Assembly (NCBI GenBank): GCA_030142905.1
Contig: JASJOG010000086.1
Location: 1,362,982-1,426,981, forward strand
Reading direction: 5' to 3'
Source of the DNA: Heliopora coerulea
Taxonomy: Eukaryota > Cnidaria > Anthozoa > Scleralcyonacea > Helioporidae
DNA: 64,000 nt
Shown: one piece after another, positions 1 through 10,980 of the stretch
How positions within the stretch are numbered: the first letter of the stretch is position 1
Layout: every line of letters begins with the position of its first letter
The notes under the pieces: generated by a model
What the model was told of the DNA's origin: nothing
Databases searched by the model: none
Seen by the model: the letters and a program-made list of their open reading frames with translations, nothing else
Position numbers and translations under genes: made by a program

Positions 1-16
1 TTTTTTTCAGTGTTAG

Positions 17-771
17 TTACAACTCCAACCACTCCTTCAAGTGGTAAGTTTTCATTCTGTCTTACATCCTTTTCTTGCATGTTAAGGTGTCGGGTCTTCC
101 TAAAATATATATATATATATATATACAGTACATATAGGTCTTCTTATTCTATGACTTTTTTGTCAATCTTAGTTACAGTTCCAACCACTCCTTCAAGAGG
201 TAAGTTTCTATTTTACCCTGCATTCTTTTCTTTCTAATTTTAAGGTAATGTCGCGTGTTCCTAAAAAATATATACAATCCATATAGGTTTTCTCATACAA
301 TGACTTTTTTCTCACTCTTAGTTACTGCTCCAACCACTCCTTCAAGCAGTAAGTTTTCATTCTACCCTGCATCCTTTTCTTGCATGTTAAGGTGTCGGGT
401 CTTCCTAAAAGATACATACAATACATATAGGTTTTCTTATTCAATGAATTTTTTTTCAATCTTAGTCGCAGCTCCAACCACTGCTTCAAGTCGCAAGTTT
501 TCATTCTACCCTGCATCATTTTTGTGCATGTGAAGGCAATGTCGCGTGTTCCTAAGAAATACATGCAATTCATATAGGTTTTCTCATACAATGACTTTTT
601 TCTCACTCTTAGTTATAGCTCCAACCACTCCTTCAAGTGGTAAGTTTTCATTCTGTCTTACATCCTTTTCTTGCATGTTAAGGTGTCCTACATGTACAAA
701 GCATATAGGTTTTGTTATGCAATGACTTTTTTTTTCAGTCTTAATTGCAGCTCCAACCACTCCTCCAAGAG
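17..771 (+). CDS. Microexon array 1: mucin-like stalk of aGPCR copy 1
   Basis: Six tandem units of about 150 bp each hold a short exon candidate: 17-43, 173-199, 322-348, 466-492, 613-639 and 745-771. Each is 27 nt, is preceded by a T-rich tract plus TTAG, and is followed by GTAAGT (GCAAGT at 493). All are phase 1-1, so any number can be joined without shifting frame. The encoded blocks are of the type T-T-P-T-T-P-S-S, with variants such as TVPTTPSR and AAPTTASS. They would form an O-glycosylated mucin-like stalk. The last unit has lost the usual AG (AA at 743-744); AGs at 738 and 750 would give in-frame exons of 33 or 21 nt. The phase matches the start of the Cys-domain exon at 1658. The array continues beyond the left edge. 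Coding status is inferred from splice signals and phase; transcripts would decide it. Confidence 0.65.
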
Positions 772-1379
772 GTAAGTTTTCATTTTTCCCTATATCCTTT
801 TCTTGCATGTTAAGGTAGTGCCAGTTCTTCTTAGGCCTCGAAGAGCTCGGAAATTTAAGTTGCTATAGGTAATGAATGAAAACCCCTCTATTAGAATAAA
901 TCACCGCCTAGGTTTGCAAGTTAATTTACAATGACTCGCGAGCCTTTACAAAGTGACCTTCGAGGAATGGTAAGTTGAATTTTTGCCTGATATTGTTTTG
1001 TAACGCGTTATAGCTGTCAATTGAACGGTCATAGCCATAGAGATACTTACAATGGGGGATCAGGGAGGTGATCGTTTCCTCAACAAATTTGAAAGCATTG
1101 CTCGACCCCCTGTCAGAACAGGGCAATACCACGCTCTGTATTGCATTGAAAACAAGGATTGCAAGTGTCTTTACTTCTACGCGATTATAAAACTTTGCTT
1201 ACAATGCGACTATGTTTGAAATATAAAAAATCTACCTGCTGGCTCTTGTTTTGGGGACAAGTTGAGAAATTTCATTGTATCCCCGAGGACTAGCAGCTAT
1301 AAAATAGCTTTAAAAGAGAGGTTAATTATGGTTTTGTTTCTCGTTTCTTTTTACGTGATCATATAGCTAATCATCAAAA

Positions 1380-1516
1380 CGTACCCAATACATTTGAAAC
1401 TGGTCACTCAGCTTCGATAAAGGACTTCCAAATCCACTTCCACCTCACCTTCTGAACTATTAGTTCGAGAAAGCCTTCTTATTCGCAAACTAAACCTCTC
1501 TCTCAACGCTAACATC
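1380..1516 (+). mobile_element. Penelope-like element, decayed 3' coding remnant
   Basis: One frame from 1454 reads LVRESLLIRKLNLSLNANI. This closely resembles the C-terminal tail of the GIY-YIG endonuclease ORF of the Penelope elements at 31.6 and 33.7 kb in this window. The bases just upstream resemble the end of the GIY-YIG domain but contain frame breaks. The same remnant sits at the matching place before copy 2 (about 56240-56375), so it was there before the gene duplication. It lies in the intron between the microexon array and the first Cys-domain exon. Confidence 0.6.
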
Positions 1517-1657
1517 GTGTGCGTTCCCGTTTCTTTATTCTATTTTTTATCCTTTCATTTAAATTCATTTCAAGCCTCATGTTTGCCTTGGGTCATCTTC
1601 AAGAATTGTTTATTAAGAGTTTAATACAAGCGATATATCTCTTTACGTGTTATTCAG

Positions 1658-4600
1658 ACTCCTGCCCGAGTGAAATTTTAGGCGTTTTTCCGTGGCCAGA
1701 AACCAAAGTTGGGAATACCGTGAATATTTCCTGTCCTAACAATCCCAGGGCTGTCGCAACTCGGGAATGCCAAAATAAGTGGAACAAGGTTAACAGTTCG
1801 AAAGAAATTGCTTGGGGATCTGTTGACGCTAAAGCTTGCTCGTTTAGTGACAGGAACCGAGAAATATTTAATCTTTTGAAGGTATTTTCCCTTATTCAAC
1901 TCATTGATTATTGATGAAGAAGAAAGAAAAGAAATTGTTTAATTTAAGTTTATCTCTTACCCGACAGGAGCTCTAATTATGGCCTGTAATTTAGGCAGGA
2001 CTCTTCCCCTTACTTCTCTGTCATTTCGTTTCAGGATCCTGTGAACTCCACTAATGTAGTAGAGGTTGGTCAAAAGATAAAAAAATTAACATCAGATTTT
2101 GGCAAGAACACTTCATACGACGAAGTTGCTAACACAGCGTCGGTCTTGGAAAAGATTGTCGAGGTCAATGGAAAATCCGGCGAGGTAATTGTAGACAATA
2201 TTACGAATAATCCTAACTTAATCTTTACCAAAAAACACAAGGCTAAAATTATTTAAGGTTTGTTATTTTAAAAAATACCAAAATTTTTCGACATATCTCA
2301 TCCTTAGGGATTGTCGTCTGTTTTTTTAAATAAGAAGCTTTTAATTGTTTAAGCCTTGTTTCTTATCATATGTCATATGCGTATATCACGTCAACATAAT
2401 CACAATCATGATAATGGTTATGGTAATGGTAATGTCAATGGTAATGATAATGGTAATAGTAATTGTAATGACAATAGTAAGGGTAATGAGAATGGTAATG
2501 ATAATAGTAATGACGATGGCAATGGTAATAGCAATGGGAATGGTAATGACAATTATAAGGGTAATGGTAATAATAATTATAATGACAATGGTAAGGGTAA
2601 TGGGAATGATAATGATAATAGTAATGACGATGGCAATGGTAATAGCAATGGGAATGGTAATGACAATGGTAAGGGTAATGGGAATGATAATGACAATAGT
2701 AATGACAATGGCAATGGTAATAGCAATGGGAATGGTAATCGTAGTTGTAATGGCATTGATAATGATAATGACGATAATGATAATGATAACGGTAATGATA
2801 ATTATAATGACAATGATAATGGTAATGGTAGCAATAATGGTAATAGTAGCGATAATGATAATGGTAATGATAATAGTAATGATAATGGTAATGGTAACGA
2901 TAACGATTATGATAATGATAAAGTCGCAATTACAATCACGACTATGATTTCAATAACGATGATGATCACGGTCATGATCACGATCGCGATTGCAATCATG
3001 ATCACGATCATCACGATTACGATTATGATTGTTTTCTTTTCAGGTTGCCAATGATGTTCTCGACACTGTCAACAACATTCTCAATGCACCAGCTGAAGCT
3101 TTGATGAGGAGTCAACAGCAAATTAATTCATCTTCAAGGTACTGCTAACGTAATAACTCATTGTAAAACCGTGGACACACCAAACCTGGCCTTCGTCCTC
3201 CCGAGCCCTCGCGAATGAATGGTTAGGAAGGCTGGCCGTTTGGATACAAAGAACCATGTCATCGATATCACTATACGAAGGATGGACTACGACTAGGTTG
3301 AATAATTGAAATCTTGTTGCAAATGTAGGTTCACGTATAAATTCAAAATTATGGATATGTCATCGCACAAACTCGCTCTTTTGTGGCATCGCTTTGGCGC
3401 GGCAATCATTCTTGGGATCAATATTTACAAAAGATTTTTGTACTTGGCACAAGCCAATAGGGTAAACAATATAATTCGACCAAATTATCTGGACAGTTGT
3501 TCCCGCTTAAATAATTTCACACACAAGCGAAGTGTTTCGGTTAAGTTTGCTTAGGCTCATGAAGGATTTAGACGTTGTGAAGGAGACTAAAACGACATAA
3601 TCGACGGTCTGTGTAGCTACGGGCTTAAGGATTGTTTACAACTTTTTGATAAACGGTGTAGCGCTAATAATTTAAATTACAATTGTGTCCACGTTGTTAG
3701 AACTATTGTTTTAAATGTACAACTTCAGGAATGAGAAGAAAACAGTCATGATGACTACTTAAATTGTAAGATTTTTGTAACTGTTCATTTGCACATCTTT
3801 AGTTTCTTGAACTGAGAACTTCGTCAGAATGCAAACCTAATCTAACTTTTCCTGATCCTTTCTTTCTTTTTAACCTAACAGAATAGTTCAGTCGTTAAAT
3901 CGTCTCCTGGAAGCCATAAATATCACAGAAAAAAGAACGTTTCGAAGGACGCTGGAAAACTTTGAGGTTGAGCTGTCTCTTGTCGATACACTTTCTTTTC
4001 CTGGGGCAAACTTTTCAGGGAATATCACCAAAAAAGAACTATCCGATGACGCCTTTGTTTCCCATTCAAAACCAACGACAATTTATTTACCTCAAACACT
4101 TTTCAATGGCACTGGTACTGGAAATATTTCTCAGTCTCAAACTGTGATCTTTGTTCTGTACAAAATGACAAAGTTCTTTCAAGTGAATTCCTCGAAGTCT
4201 GCAAATCGTTCTCTGCTTCTCAAGAGTTTTGTCATCGCTGGAAGCGTTAAAAACCGGAAAATTTCTAGCTTGAAAAATCCAGTTGAACTAAGGTATAGGA
4301 GTTTAAAATCTGGAGATAAAAACAATACGTTTTGCGGATTTTGGAACTTTGCTAAGGAAAGTTGGTCTGATGAAGGGTGCACATTCCAGGGAGTTAAAGA
4401 CGATGGAAGGATTGTCTGTCATTGTGACCATCTCACAAATTTTGCGATGTTGATGGTAAGTTAGCCGGTGTAAGGTGAAAATGAAGGAAGGAAGAAACGA
4501 AGAAAGAAAGGAAGGACGAAAGAGAGAGGGTAAGAAGGAAAGGAAGAAAGTTAAAAAAAAACCAAGAAACCAAATAGCGAAGACAAACTGGGTATGGGCT

Positions 4601-7176
4601 ACTCACAGACAAAAAACTCGACTATTCTTTTTTAGGATGTGTATCCTGGTGATACGGCATTGGACCGAGAAGCACTTGGTATAATCAGTTACATTGGCTG
4701 TGCGCTGTCATTGGTTGGATTAACGTTGACCATAATTACAATATTGCTATTTAAGTAAGTAGTTATGTCGAAATTTCACGCAACCATCGCCAGAAGAATA
4801 AGTGTTTTGGCTAAATACTTGTTATCTGTGTATTTAAATATAAGTGTATATGACTATTGTTGCAGTAATTGTTGTTATTGTTATCATTATTGTCATTGCC
4901 ATTGTTGTTGTTGTTATTGTTTTATTATTGTCATTGTTGTTGTTTTTGTTGTTTTATTATTGTTTTGTTGTTCTTGTCGTTGTCTTTGTTGTTATGGTTA
5001 TTGTTGTTGTTACTGTTATTAGTGTTGTTGTTGTTGTTGCTGTTGCTGTTGTTTTTGTTGTGGTTGTAATTGTTTCTGTTGATGTTAACCCTAGCAATTG
5101 TTCCTGATTATGCTGCTGCTAAAGTGTTAGCGGTGGTTAATTTTATTCTATTATCGTCTTCGTCATTACTGTTAATGCAAACAAAATATACGAAATTTTC
5201 GTCTTTCAGAGATCTTCGCAGCAAGGCTCCAAATCAGATCTTACTCAACTTCTGCGTCGCCTTATCTTTAACATTGGTTGTGTTCTTAGCCGCTGCTGAA
5301 CGTTCAAAGACATCTTCATTGGCCAGTTGCCGTGCAGCAGCAATAGCGTTGCATTATTTTGTTCTAGTGGTGTTCATGTGGATGGTGATAGAAGCCTTTA
5401 ACATGTATTTGTTGTTTGTTAAAATTCATCCTTCCTATTTTCCGAAATTTATGTTGAAATACTGCATTGTGGGTTGGGGTAAGTTGAAACTAAAAAAAAT
5501 AGAATAAAAAACGATAGGACGAAAGGAAAAAGGATTCTAATTTATGAAAAACAATTTCTTTCAACTCAACGAGTTTTTGTTAAAAAGTCGCTCAGAGTTG
5601 CGCATCGCTATCGCTCCGACAAACACTTTCACTTCTTTCAATGTTTTTATTTTCCATCGGTAGTTTGACTTAGCACGTTAAAAGCATGTGAACCATTTCT
5701 TAACTGTTATTCTAATTACATTTTCAGGGATTCCAGCCGTGATTGTTTCAATCACAATAAGCTTGGCTCTTGATGACTACGGTGGTACAAAATAGTAAGT
5801 TTTGCGCTGTGATACAGTTGACAACTGAACATAACTTTTCAAAAGAGAAACACACGCTTTCGGTTATCTCTTCAGGTATAATATCGTGGCAAAACTAAAC
5901 GACTGTCTGGCTAAAATATCAAATGGAGAAATTTCGCTACTATGTGTCGTTTGTCGAGATAGGCCTGAAAAGGCTAAATGCAATTTGATTAGTTCCTGAT
6001 TGGTTTGCAAGGCGAAATATTGTGTGACTGATTGCCGATGTTTATGAACAGTTGCACAGAGATGTCACGTGAATTCAAACCTCTTAATTGTTTACCTGAA
6101 AGGTTTCCAGGAAATGTTCCCAAGGCGAGTGAAATTGTCTGGCGTTAGTCAGAGTAAAATGAATAAGTTGGTGACAGGGGGAAAAATTCAAGAAAATATA
6201 CTATTATTAACGCCAACCTCAAACTCATTAACGCAAAAATACACTCATTTTAGTCGGTCGACATTCATTAGCGTAGATACGAAACCCTTTTCATGAAAGG
6301 GTATTTCATAACGCTAACAGACGACCATTAACACCACTCTACTATACATTAGGGATAAAATTTCAATTAGGCAAGATATAACTTTTTCGTAATTGAAATT
6401 TTATTATCCCTAATGTACAATAGAATGGTGTAAATGGTCGTCTCTTGACGCTACGGAATACCCTTCGATGCAAATGGTTGCATATCTACGCTAATGAATG
6501 TCAATTGAATAAAATGAATGTATCTTTGCGTTAATGAGTTTGAGGTTGGCATCAGTTATAGTATATTTTCTGCTAATGAACAGGAAAAGGTATATATACC
6601 TATTTAGAGCTCTTTACGCGAGGGCAACACTGCCCTAATCAAGTAACTAACTAATCAATGCTTTCGTGTTTCAGCTGTCGACTTCATGGCGTCCCGTTCT
6701 ACGTATCGTTCCTGGTTCCAGTTTTGCTCATTCTTCTCCTTAACTCCATCGCTTTCGTTCTCATCTTACATTCCCTTCTAAATTCTGGAAGCAAAATTAC
6801 GTCTGATCGAAAGGTTACTGGGTTTCAACAAGTTCGGCGTGGGGCTACGGTATTGGTTCTCCTTGGTCTGACTTGGCTGTTTGGTGTACTTGCAATCAGC
6901 GACGCCAAAATTGTTTCCCAATATCTGTTTTGTATTTTCAACTCCCTTCAAGGTCTCTTTGTATTCGTTTTTTATTGCGTCTTTTCATCAGAGAACAGAA
7001 AAAGATATAAATCTATCGTACTAAGAAAAGTGTTGACCGAAGCTGGCAGCCAAAATACAACAAATTTGAATATAGAACTGGATTCAGCTGGAGTGAAGGG
7101 AACGGAAACAGCAAAAGAGAGAAATGGCGAAACACCACAGCGAAGATTTGTCACTTTTCACTCATCGGAAGTCTAA
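1658..7176 (+). CDS. Adhesion G-protein-coupled receptor, copy 1 (Cys domain, GAIN/GPS, 7TM)
   Basis: This is a cell-surface receptor gene of the adhesion GPCR family. Exons are 1658-1881, 2035-2184, 3044-3138, 3882-4455, 4636-4754, 5210-5478, 5728-5794 and 6675-7176; every border is AG/GT and the phases chain without a break. The visible part is 665 residues. Exon 1 is a hormone-receptor-like Cys domain (CPSE, W-P-E-T, NISCP, CQNKW, KAC). Exons 2-4 form the GAIN domain and end in a GPS: C-G-F-W at about 4333, then CHCDHLTNFAMLM. Self-cleavage is expected between L and T (4434/4435), exposing the tethered agonist TNFAMLM. Exons 5-8 hold seven hydrophobic helices with the family hallmarks GLTWLFG (TM6) and FNSLQGLFVFVFYC (TM7). 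There are several N-glycosylation sequons. The N-terminus and signal peptide lie upstream, probably beyond the window. The cytoplasmic tail is shorter than in copy 2 because of a frame difference near its end. I cannot assign a vertebrate subfamily. Confidence 0.9.
2390..3030 (+). repeat. AATGRT-type minisatellite in GAIN intron, copy 1
   Basis: About 540 bp of degenerate AATGGT / AATGAT / AATAGT hexamers is followed by about 100 bp rich in GATCAC / ATCATG palindromic steps. It fills the intron between exons 2184 and 3044. The composition leaves long open frames on both strands (Asn-Gly-Asn-Asp, Met-Val and His-Tyr polymers); these are composition effects. A shorter, rearranged version occupies the same intron in copy 2. 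Confidence 0.9.
4478..4562 (+). repeat. Purine-rich GAAG/GAAA simple repeat in intron
   Basis: This GA-only stretch lies just after the donor of the GPS exon in copy 1. A shorter GAAAG-rich stretch is present at about 59785-59815 in the same intron of copy 2. Confidence 0.7.
4848..5085 (+). repeat. TTG/TTA trinucleotide-rich repeat in 7TM intron
   Basis: An imperfect run of GTT, ATT and CTT triplets fills the intron between the TM1 exon and the TM2-TM3 exon of copy 1. Copy 2 has only a short GTT-rich remnant here (about 60110-60250), so the tract expanded or contracted after duplication. Leu/Val-rich translations through it are not genes. Confidence 0.8.
6115..6170 (+). repeat. Dispersed repeat with core AAATTGTCTGGCGTTAG
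   Basis: The core GTCTGGCGTTAGTCAGAGTA recurs with small changes at about 24370-24412 and 52260-52305, each time followed by an A-rich stretch. I do not recognise the family. It is probably a short interspersed element or a fragment of one. Confidence 0.5.
6192..6570. mobile_element. Foldback (long inverted repeat) MITE-like element
   Basis: The element begins GAAAATATACTA and ends TAGTATATTTTC. Its two arms (about 6192-6375 and 6392-6570) are imperfect inverted copies of each other. Shared blocks include CCAACCTCAAACTCATTAACGC on the left and its complement on the right. It sits in the last intron of aGPCR copy 1 and is absent from the matching intron of copy 2, so it is a later insertion (or was lost there). 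I could not define a target-site duplication. Confidence 0.7.
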
Positions 7177-8140
7177 AAATAGGGGACTATACACTGATTC
7201 CCCTGATCCGTGAAACTCGTAAGCCACAAGAAAATTTGACTTCCGAGGTAAAGAAAGGAATGTTCCAAACCTAGGCCATTTGCATACGCTTAGCATGCAC
7301 TAGACCCGAAAAGTTACCAAAACGTCTTCACAATATTCAAACCTATTTTGATTTAGTGATTGGTTTTACTGTCACAGCTTTATCAGAACTCTAGTCTGAA
7401 AGGGTTTACAAAAACTCAAAGTTTCAAACACCGTTTCACGTTGCCTTCTATATTATGGAATATGTGCATTAATAGATTTTCCTGGAATTAATGCCTGAAT
7501 GTATCAGACACTATACTTCATTGTGAATGTAAAATAGACTTCAGAGCAATTGTGCAAAGTAGTCCAAAAGCTAATTCTGGAGGAAAACGTCAACTTCAGA
7601 TTTATTTGACGTAGCTACGATGGTATGAAAGCTAAAAATTCAATCTTTTGATCCGTAAAGGGCTTTTGGTAGAAATGTCTTGCGAGAAATTTCATTTCGA
7701 AAGCTCATAAATCCGAAACGTATTTATGGAGGGGCTACTCAATGCCCCCAAACCTACTTCGCCAACCCTGTTAGACCTCAGAAAATCCGACAGTTCGAGT
7801 AGAATTGAACGCCCTGGGGACAACGATCAAAAAGTGGTAAGTACCTGGGTACGAGATTAAGTAACATGCATTTTCTTTGGAAATTGGGGCGATTTGTGGT
7901 CGGTTGGTCATGGCAAGTAAACTCGGTTTGAACTTGAAACTTCAAGATATAACTATGGCACGAATTCTCCTTCTTATAATACTCCGCATTGCGGGGTTCA
8001 TGATGCATTTTTCACCACTATTCACCAGGCCATCACGGTTCAAAGCTCTTTGTTATGACACCTTCGGCCCAACCCACATTGTCTTTTTTTCGCGTGCATT
8101 ACACCTTGTCATCACGATCGAACTAACCCTGTCGATCATT
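7177..8140. other. 3' flank of aGPCR copy 1 and DIRS leader; no gene recognised
   Basis: The first few tens of bases after the stop still resemble the tail coding sequence of copy 2. Beyond that I see no exon, repeat or RNA gene that I can name. The right part (about 7790-8140) is presumably the non-coding 5' region of the DIRS element that starts at 8141. Confidence 0.4.
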
Positions 8141-10980
8141 ATGGCCGACCAACAAGCTCCTTCCGAAAGCGAATTACCTTCGCCGCCAACAAGTATGTCC
8201 GTTGAAGCTCGTATTGATGTTCTTTCCAAACACATGGCCCGAATTACGGCACAGTTGGTGCATCTGACCGAAGCGAATTGACACCGACCCCATTGCTCTC
8301 GACCTTGCAGAAGAACCTCGACAAAGCGACTCAGACGCCATCTCTGTCTTTGATACTGCTGACAGTATATCTCAGGAATCAGGCGGTAACAGCCTCGACG
8401 AGGCTGAGCTACCGCATACTGATCTTTACAAGGATTCGGAAGATTGCGGCCCGTCAGTTGCTGAGGGAATCGCTAAAAGGATGAATAGTTCCGGCACAAA
8501 AGGGCCAGCGAAGGAACAATTCTCTCAGATTCAGAAGAAATACCTACGCCCAGCGAATTGTGACTACTTGAAATCTCCCCGGATTAATCTTGAATTGTGG
8601 GATGATTTACACGATAAAACGAAAGATCGCGAAGCTTCGTCTCAGGCACATCAGAAAAATGTAATCAAGGGCATTATCCCAGTTGTTTACTTGACTGATA
8701 AAGTCGTTCAAGCGAAACGGGCGAAGAAAGAATCGGTTCTCCTATTGGATGTCTATGGCTTGGTTGTTGATGCTCTCACGCTCCTGGGGAACTCGGTTTA
8801 CGATTTCTCGATGAAACGAAGAGAACTTTTAAAATCAGAAGTTGCCCCAGCCTATAAATTTCTATGCCACGAGTCCCAACCTATTACCACGATGTTATTT
8901 GGGGACGAGTTGCCCCAAAGCATTCGTAATATTTCACAAGTGAAGCGAATGGCGGCGAAGAGTGTTGCTAACAAGCGCAAGAATTGTGAGCCGTACTCAC
9001 AAAGTGGCCTTTCTCGTGATAAGAGAGGGCGTTATAACTCGCGTTTTGAGCCTCTCAATGAATTCGTAACATATCATTTAAAGATGGAAAATGTGAATAG
9101 CGTTTTGGACTTATTAAATGGAGGAGAATTTATTACAACAATAGACTTAAAGAACGCATATTTTATCGTTCCTATACACCCAAATCATTCTAAATATCTC
9201 CGCTTTGAATGGGACTCTAGGTTGTTCGAATTTACGTGTTTGCCGTTTGGACTTTCCTCGGCGCCTAGAGTATTCACTGAAGTTATGAAGCCTATTGTGG
9301 CTGAGTTACGTGGTACAGGCATTATGGTCGTCATTTACCAAGGTGATTTAGCTATAATAAGTCCAAACTTTGATCGAGCCCTTGCATATTTAAGAGCTAC
9401 GATAACACAACTCGATTCTCTGGGATTTATCATTAATCATGAGAAGTCAAATTTTCAACCATCCCAGGTTGTTGAATATCTGGGGTTTAAGATCAATTCT
9501 ATGACAATGCAAGTGTTTCTTCCCGAGGGAAAGATGAATACCTTAGTTACTAAGGCAAGGCTTTTGTATAACTCAGCCTCTTGTACTATCCGAGACGTGG
9601 CCGACATAATTGGTCTCATTGTTTCAGTTTCTCCGGCTATTAAGCCGGCTAAATTGTACTACAGAAGACTAGATAGTTTCAAAACCGACGCGTTGCGTCT
9701 TCATAGCAACAATTATGACGCATTCGAGTCTTTGATAGATTTAGCCAAACATGACTTGCTCTGGTTTATAACCAAGAGTCAAACATACAATGGGACAAAC
9801 CTGATTAAGCCTACCAAAATTTTGCAAATAACGACAAACGCCTCCAATTCTGGTTGGGGTGTGATATGTGCCTCGATAACCACAAGTGGGACCTGGTCCC
9901 ACGACGAACGATTGCTGCATATTAATTGCTTAGAGCTTAAGACTGTTTGGCTTGCAGTGCAATGTTTTGTGCTTGCTACCGATCTCTACGTTAAAATCTT
10001 TAGTGATAATGCATCCGTGGTCGCCTACATTAATAACATGGGGGAACAGATTCATTCATTACATGACCTCACCAGACAAATTTGGGAATGGTGTATCAAA
10101 CGTAATTGTACAATTGAAGCCTTTCATATTCCTGGAAAGTCTAATATCGAGGCTGATTATCTTTCTCTTAATTCGCGAGATAATTTGGAGTGGAAGTTAC
10201 ACTCTACGTTATTCACGTGGATTTGCCAGACTTTAAAATATTGACCAAGGATTTACCAGGCGGGAATCGTAGTCGTAGGATAAATATTAATGCCCAGCTC
10301 AAAATTCGAATGTGAATAGCCATAACAGGATAAAACACGATAAATAACAAAACATGTTAGTTTAGACAAGCTTTACTGACGTTTCGTTGCTAACGCGCAA
10401 CATTTTCAAAGTAACATAGATGATGGATAAGGTAAGGTTATAAATACGATATTTACAAGGTGTGAAAATTAATTAGCCAATGAGAGGAGAAAAGGTGTGA
10501 GAAAAGTAGAAGAGGAAGGGAGAGTTTACTCATTGATAAATTTAAGCCTGTCCTTAATGAAAACATCAGGTCTGTTCCGCTTGCCTTATTTTAATTAGTC
10601 TTCTCTCCTTCCGCTCTTCCTCTTCTACTTTTCTCACACCTTTTCTCCTCTCATTGGCTAATTAATTTTCACACCTTGTAAATATCGTATTTATAACCTT
10701 ACCTTATCCATCATCTATGTTACTTTGAAAATGTTGCGCGTTAGCAACGAAACGTCAGTAAAGCTTGTCTAAACTAACATGTTTTGTTATTTATCGTGTT
10801 TTATCCTGTTATGGCTATTCGCATTCGAATTTTGAGCTGGGCATTAATATTTATCCTACGATTGCCAGACTTTATTCACTCCTGATATAGATTTATTTGC
10901 TTTTCGGCTAAATTTTCAAGTTTCTAACTATGTTTCTTGGAAACAGGACCCCGGGGCGCAGGCTGTCGATGCCCATGGCG
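8141..10980 (+). mobile_element. DIRS-type retrotransposon, Gag/RT/RNase H region, disrupted
   Basis: A Gag-like frame starts at ATG 8141 and shifts by one base near 8279. The following frame runs without a stop to 10244. It contains a reverse transcriptase of the DIRS kind (FITTIDLKNAYFIVPIHP, LPFGLSSAPRVFTEVMKP) and an RNase H (NASNSGWGV, FSDNASVVAYINN, HIPGKSNIEADYLS). The normal Y-x-D-D box is Y-Q-G-D (about 9337-9348), so one catalytic aspartate is lost. A 626-bp inverted-repeat element interrupts the frame at 10236-10861. The DIRS coding sequence resumes at 10875 ([24 protein letters not shown]) and breaks off near 10970 against a - strand Ty3 element. No tyrosine recombinase region is left. 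The copy is dead. Confidence 0.85.
10236..10861. mobile_element. Inverted-repeat, Penelope-tail-derived insertion with 13-bp TSD
   Basis: The host DIRS sequence TTGCCAGACTTTA is duplicated exactly at 10223-10235 and 10862-10874. The insert has two long inverted arms (about 10273-10524 and 10614-10861) around a short unique centre. Each arm matches the 3' tail of the Penelope element at 33.9-34.0 kb: a hairpin followed by CGAAACGTCAGTAAA, then ATTATGG- and GAGCTGGGC-type blocks near the outer end. It therefore looks like two Penelope tails joined head to head and mobilised as one non-coding unit. Confidence 0.8.

Noticed and set aside
921..969. Extra stalk exon candidate ending CGAGGAATG before GTAAGT
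   Set aside because: It resembles the 30-nt exon at 53904, but in the required phase it contains TGA in both receptor copies and has no good acceptor.
2356..3054. Long Asn/Gly/Asp-rich and His/Tyr-rich open frames on both strands
   Set aside because: They follow from the AATGRT repeat, occur in several frames at once and lie inside an intron bounded by good splice sites.
4765..5107. Leu/Val/Cys-rich open frames
   Set aside because: They are made by TTG/TTA triplet repeats in the intron between the TM1 and TM2 exons.
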